Shown here: one piece after another, positions 60,135 through 64,000 of the stretch | How positions within the stretch are numbered: position 1 is the stretch's first letter | How the letters are laid out: each line of letters starts with the position of its first letter | NCBI GenBank assembly: GCA_002021875.1 | Contig: CP018627.1 | Coordinates: 3,596,001-3,660,000, forward strand | Source: Streptomyces hygroscopicus | GTDB lineage: Bacteria > Actinomycetota > Actinomycetes > Streptomycetales > Streptomycetaceae | Reading direction: 5' to 3' | DNA length: 64,000 nucleotides | Notes under the pieces: model-generated | Told to the model about the DNA's origin: nothing | What the model saw: only the letters and a program-made list of their open reading frames with translations | The model's database searches: none | Made by a program: the position numbers and the translations under genes

Positions 60135-63100
60135 ATGCAGGACTGCTACCACGTCGTCACGGGGCCGCCGTGGTCCCCGCCGAGCGTCTCGGCCCAGGAC
60201 CTCGAAGGCCTGGCCGCTGCGCTCAACGCCTTGGAGCCCCCGGCCGTCGCTGCCCTGAACGACCTGACGGTCGACATGGTAGAACTGGCCTTCAACTCCC
60301 TGCGGCCCAAGGATCGGCAGGAGTTTCTCGGCAGCCTGGGCATCCGCATAGCGGCCCCTCGACGGGTGAGCAGTGCCCTGTGCCAGGACGTTCTTGCCAG
60401 GCTGCGGCGCGAGTCGCGGCAGCGCACCTGCACACGTGGGGTCAAAGGGCTCACGGTCACCGTGATGAATCAGGTGGGCAACTTCGTCTTCGCGCGGGAC
60501 GGTGAGACGGTTCCCGACCCCGTTGCCCGGTGGGGCGCGATGCTCGTCCGGGCCACGGTGTTTGCGTGGTGCAACGCATCCGTCACCGACGCCCACATCC
60601 TTGCCTGGGCGGCGGACCAGAACTGGTTCGCGATGACGACAGACGACAAGAAGACGGCTCAGCTCGCCGCTGTCGGTGCCGCGGCGCGGTCCATCGTGGA
60701 GGCGAACCCGGACTTCGCCCCCGGAGTAGTGGAAGACGACGTGCCGCCGATCGCGGGCGACGGAAAGCCTGTGCGCACCGCCGTCGCCGAGCGACTGGGC
60801 ACGAATGCTCCCGGCCTGGGAACCGTTGTACCCGACCCCGGCACCTCTCACGGGATGCCCGCTACGGCGTCCGACAGCGCCCGAACCGACGAGGAGACGG
60901 GTCCGGAGGCGGCCTGCCGACAGCTAGAGTCGGCCCTCGCTCAAGCCAGGCAAGCCGCAGAGAAGGTGATCGGTGCGGTCGCGGACGGCTGCTCTCCGCA
61001 AGACGAGGACCTGGCTCGATTGGCCGCGCTGGGCGCCGTCTTCGACACAGTAGACGCAGTGCTCCGTGCGGCGGGGATCGATGGGGTGCCTCGCCGTCTA
61101 GAGGACATGACGCGCGCCGCACGCGCGCACCAGGCGGCGCACGAGCGTGACCGCCTGGCACGTGAGCCGCTGCGGGAACTGCTGGATGTGGCCCCCCGCC
61201 CGGACAGCTCCGCCGCTGCCGCCGCTGCCGCCGAGGCCGTGCGAGGCGCGGCCAGCCGCCTGCTGGACACACCAGTGTGGGAAGAACCGCAACAGGAGGA
61301 GAGCGCGGCGCTCGCCTCTTTGGCCCGGCTCATCAGGCTGGGGCGGCAGGCGGATGCCGCGGCGGAAATTCTGACTCTGCAGGAGCAGGTCGTGCGGGTG
61401 CTGCCCACGTGCGCCATGGCGGTGGTTATTGCCCCTGAACTGACGATGGCCCAGCCGGAGGGCGACAGCCACGAACCCGCCGGGGCCGGGGCGGACGGCA
61501 TCACCGAGCCTGTCGGCGCCGACACGACCGTGGAGAGCGGAACCGTACAACCGGCCCACCAGACGGAGGAGACCGCCGGTCGCTCAACCGAGGAAGTCGC
61601 GCCCCACGCCCCCTCCCAACCGGAAGCCGCCGCGCCCGCCCGGAGGACGGACCCCGAGCCGGCCCGCGCCACCGGTGCACAGGCCGCGCCCCCTGCCGAC
61701 AGCGACCCGGCGCCTCGCACGGGCCCGGACGCGCCTGCCCCGGCGACCGCCGCACCCACGATCCGTCCCACCGAGGACGCATCCGTTCGAAAAGCAGTCC
61801 CGTCCGAGGGGGATGACACCGACGAGGCCGCAACCGAACGGGCCTTCGCGCAGCTGATCGTGGAGCGGCGCTTCGGACTCGCCCACCATCTGGCGAGGGC
61901 TGCCGGCCACCCCGAGCCCCAGGTGGCGGCACTTCGCCTGGCCGGTGCCGCCGCGCTGCTCACCTCCGGTGACAGCCAGGGTGCTCGGCTGACGGCGGAC
62001 CTGCTGCAGCAGTACGGCGAACACGCGGTCCGGGACACTGAGGGCAGCGAACTCCTCCTGCTGCCCGCTCTGCTACGTATTGCGCTGATTACCGGCGACC
62101 ACTCGGCAGGCGCTCAGCTCAAGGCGCTGGTGCCCAGGTTCCCGGACCGGATCGGGGAGGCAGCGGCCGCCGTCGCCGACCGTGCCCTCAGCGGTGCCCT
62201 GATGATTGCATCCCCGCTGGGTGCCGACGCCTCCGAAAGCGAGGCCCGACTGCGGGATCTGCGCGAGCAGAGCCGTGCCCTGCTCATGCCGCAGAGGCTG
62301 CGGTTTGCGCGGGCGACGGAGATAGCCAAGCGGTGGCTGGCCCCCGACACCGGGATGCTCGGATCGCTGCTCATGGCCGTCGTCGGCGACAACCGCGACG
62401 CAATGCAACAGGTGCGTGAGCAGGCCGAGCGGCTGTCGAAACTGGCAGAGGTCAACAGCGAGATCGACCGCATGGACCGCAAGCACCGCTCGTCCAGCGG
62501 CAAGCCGCTGCAAGGCTCCGGGCGGCAGGATCTGGTGCACCTCGTGGAGCGAGCCGTCGGCCTCGTCAAGGAATGGTGCCTGGCGGTCGACGGCACCCGC
62601 CGTGGCGACCGTTCTGACGGCAACCGTGCGGCCAAGGAGATCTCCTCTCTCCGTCAGTCCCTGCTGGACGGCAGGGAGGCGGCGCTGGCCGATGTGGAGC
62701 AGCTGGCGCGGCGCTCGGACGCCGTCTGGACTGCGACGGCCTGGGCGGCACGCGCCTCGATAGAGGACCTATACGCTCTCCTGGCCGGTGACACCGTGAC
62801 CACGCGTTCCGGCGGTCAGGTCGACCCGGAACTCATGCTGGACGCGGAACTGCTGAAGGTGTGCGACACCCCTGACGAGCGGCCGTCACTCGATGAGCTT
62901 CTCACCGCGGTCGACCGAAGCTGGGAGGACGCGCTCGGCGAGCGGCTCTCCCACGACGCCTTCACCGCGGCTCGTACCATCGTCGAGCTGGCCGGACGAG
63001 GGCTGCTTCCTGCCGCACGGGCCAGGGAGTTCGTCCCGACCACGGACGGCGAGATCGACGACCAGGAGGCCCTCCGGCGCACGCAGCTGCGCAAGGCACA

Positions 63101-64000
63101 CAGCGAACTCGTCGCCGAGCTGCACCGCGCGCAGGCGGACGGTGCCGTGACCGAGGACCAGGACCTGAGCCTTCAGGAGCTGCTGGCCGACGCCCATGAC
63201 CACCTCGAAGGCGCCGACCGGAACGACCTGCTGAACGTGCGCCGGGCGCTCGACACGGTGCGGAGTGACCTGCCTGCCTTCCGGAGGCAGGCGGCCGACC
63301 GGATCCGCGCCCGGCTGGATGTCCTGGAGCCCACCGCGGAGGAACGGGCCCAGGTCCTGCGGCGCCTGGAGACGAACGATCTGGCCACCGCAGCCGACCT
63401 CGTCTACTTCCTGGAGATCGGCGAAGTCGTCCCGGAGATCGAGGGAGGCGAGTCTCACCTGACCGAGTTCTTCCCGGCTGTGCCCGACGGCTTGCCGGGA
63501 GGCATCGACCACAACCTCGTCGACCTGGTCCGGTCCGGCGGCAAGCATCCGACGCTTCCCGTCCTTGACTACGGCGCCTTGTCCACCGATGAGGCCGCAC
63601 TGGCGGCCGACGCCCTCGACGAGTGGCGCGCGCTGGCCGCCGCCGAGCCGAAGGACCGGCTGCAGGTGGCTCCGACGCGACAGGTGCCGCCGCTTCTCAA
63701 GCTCCTCGGCTACGACGCCAAGAGCGCCAGGCCGCTCGACGACCGGTCCCAGCACCGCCGGGAATACCGTCTCTTCGAAGCAACCGGGGTGGAGATCAAC
63801 GGCAGGGCGAAGGCGCCCGCGTTCGGCTCGCACATCAGGGAGCAGGGCGGCAACCTGCGGATGATGATGGTGTGGGGCAGGCCCCCCGCCAAGGTCGTTA
63901 TGAGCTGGGCGGAGCGCGACACCAGCGGAGCGAGCCTTCTCGTCGTCTACTTCGGCACGCTCAGCTGTGAGGCCCGCGTCGAACTCGCCGTGGGCTCCGG
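60135..64000 (+). CDS. very large uncharacterised protein B of a two-gene unit (runs off the right edge)
   Basis: The frame is open for more than 1288 codons from the ATG at 60135 (GGAG 9 bp before it; GTG 60108 is an alternative without a good site). No signal peptide or membrane helix is seen. N-terminal part: LTVDMVELAFNSLRPKDRQE, VMNQVGNFVFARDGETVPDP, WAADQNWFAMTTDDKKTAQL. A Pro/Ala/Glu-rich linker fills about residues 435-560. Repeat-like helices follow (ERAFAQLIVERRFGLAHHLA, RAAGHPEPQVAALRLAGAAA), then long alpha-helical segments with charged heptads. Near residue 1230, APAFGSHIREQGGNLRMMMV and KVVMSWAERDTSGASLLVVY FGTLSCEARVE may begin a new domain. I have a weak memory of such a segment before a P-loop ATPase in large actinobacterial proteins; the window ends too early to test it. 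Confidence 0.8.
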   Translation, partial: MQDCYHVVTGPPWSPPSVSAQDLEGLAAALNALEPPAVAALNDLTVDMVELAFNSLRPKDRQEFLGSLGIRIAAPRRVSSALCQDVLARLRRESRQRTCTRGVKGLTVTVMNQVGNFVFARDGETVPDPVARWGAMLVRATVFAWCNASVTDAHILAWAADQNWFAMTTDDKKTAQLAAVGAAARSIVEANPDFAPGVVEDDVPPIAGDGKPVRTAVAERLGTNAPGLGTVVPDPGTSHGMPATASDSARTDEETGPEAACRQLESALAQARQAAEKVIGAVADGCSPQDEDLARLAALGAVFDTVDAVLRAAGIDGVPRRLEDMTRAARAHQAAHERDRLAREPLRELLDVAPRPDSSAAAAAAAEAVRGAASRLLDTPVWEEPQQEESAALASLARLIRLGRQADAAAEILTLQEQVVRVLPTCAMAVVIAPELTMAQPEGDSHEPAGAGADGITEPVGADTTVESGTVQPAHQTEETAGRSTEEVAPHAPSQPEAAAPARRTDPEPARATGAQAAPPADSDPAPRTGPDAPAPATAAPTIRPTEDASVRKAVPSEGDDTDEAATERAFAQLIVERRFGLAHHLARAAGHPEPQVAALRLAGAAALLTSGDSQGARLTADLLQQYGEHAVRDTEGSELLLLPALLRIALITGDHSAGAQLKALVPRFPDRIGEAAAAVADRALSGALMIASPLGADASESEARLRDLREQSRALLMPQRLRFARATEIAKRWLAPDTGMLGSLLMAVVGDNRDAMQQVREQAERLSKLAEVNSEIDRMDRKHRSSSGKPLQGSGRQDLVHLVERAVGLVKEWCLAVDGTRRGDRSDGNRAAKEISSLRQSLLDGREAALADVEQLARRSDAVWTATAWAARASIEDLYALLAGDTVTTRSGGQVDPELMLDAELLKVCDTPDERPSLDELLTAVDRSWEDALGERLSHDAFTAARTIVELAGRGLLPAARAREFVPTTDGEIDDQEALRRTQLRKAHSELVAELHRAQADGAVTEDQDLSLQELLADAHDHLEGADRNDLLNVRRALDTVRSDLPAFRRQAADRIRARLDVLEPTAEERAQVLRRLETNDLATAADLVYFLEIGEVVPEIEGGESHLTEFFPAVPDGLPGGIDHNLVDLVRSGGKHPTLPVLDYGALSTDEAALAADALDEWRALAAAEPKDRLQVAPTRQVPPLLKLLGYDAKSARPLDDRSQHRREYRLFEATGVEINGRAKAPAFGSHIREQGGNLRMMMVWGRPPAKVVMSWAERDTSGASLLVVYFGTLSCEARVELAVGS

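Overview
The window reads as chromosome of a Streptomyces or close relative. Base composition is very GC-rich with strong third-position GC bias. GTG starts are common, four-base ATGA/GTGA overlaps couple neighbouring genes, and the gene families are typical of streptomycetes (gluBCD, acyl-CoA carboxylase with an epsilon subunit, lysine-rich Ku, paired two-component systems). No rRNA or tRNA gene, CRISPR array or plasmid/phage origin was found. The left 13 kb looks like ordinary chromosome. The rest is an accessory zone of insertion-sequence debris, broken genes and small imported gene sets.

Region by region. 1-6.7 kb: a secreted gamma-glutamyltransferase running off the left edge, a drug-type ABC exporter with its divergent TetR regulator and a clear operator, and a secreted alpha/beta hydrolase. 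6.7-9.2 kb: gluB-gluC-gluD, a glutamate-type uptake system that lacks an adjacent ATPase gene. 9.4-12.9 kb: a second ABC-2 exporter facing a DesK/NarL-type two-component pair. 13.4-14.1 kb: a decayed ISL3-type transposase. 14.3-27.6 kb: a stress or redox-flavoured set (NmrA-like protein, AhpD-like protein, PoxB, pirin, OsmC, two NATD1-like acetyltransferases, a 4Fe-4S protein, a YcaC-like hydrolase and remnants of a luciferase-like monooxygenase and a quinone-oxidoreductase-like protein). Two paralogous MarR regulators lie in this set, and variants of one palindrome, GTTGATGCATCAAC, recur upstream of nearly every transcription unit; I read this as one local regulon. 27.6-31.2 kb: two broken IS elements, a GcvPB/P450 chimera and a TetR gene. 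31.2-36.3 kb: a DUF35-type Zn-ribbon/OB protein and an acyl-CoA carboxylase operon (beta, epsilon, a truncated B12-binding domain, biotinylated alpha), probably making a carboxylated acyl-CoA extender unit. 36.5-37.8 kb: the only IS copy that looks intact. 37.9-44.2 kb: small unknown genes, a broken dicarboxylate symporter, an SDR/LysR divergent pair, a broken Ku gene, and an overlapping zinc-finger/sigma-like gene pair. 44.2-52.3 kb: nested insertions of at least five IS types, with an XRE regulator and SDR cargo between two IS1380 copies. 52.3-57.6 kb: a frameshifted 2Fe-2S protein, a solitary nuoD, a broken APC permease, and a displaced polymorphic-toxin tip with its probable immunity gene, whose end was rewritten by an IS630 insertion. 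57.7-64 kb: two large adjacent genes of no family I can name, the second open at the right edge; these are my main candidate for an undescribed system.

Functional threads: the operator-linked MarR regulon probably responds to oxidative or electrophilic stress, the TetR/DUF35/carboxylase block looks like precursor supply for acyl-CoA or polyketide metabolism, and the right end has the appearance of a conflict/defence neighbourhood. IS activity has repeatedly truncated genes, so many reading frames here are remnants and are marked as pseudogenes.
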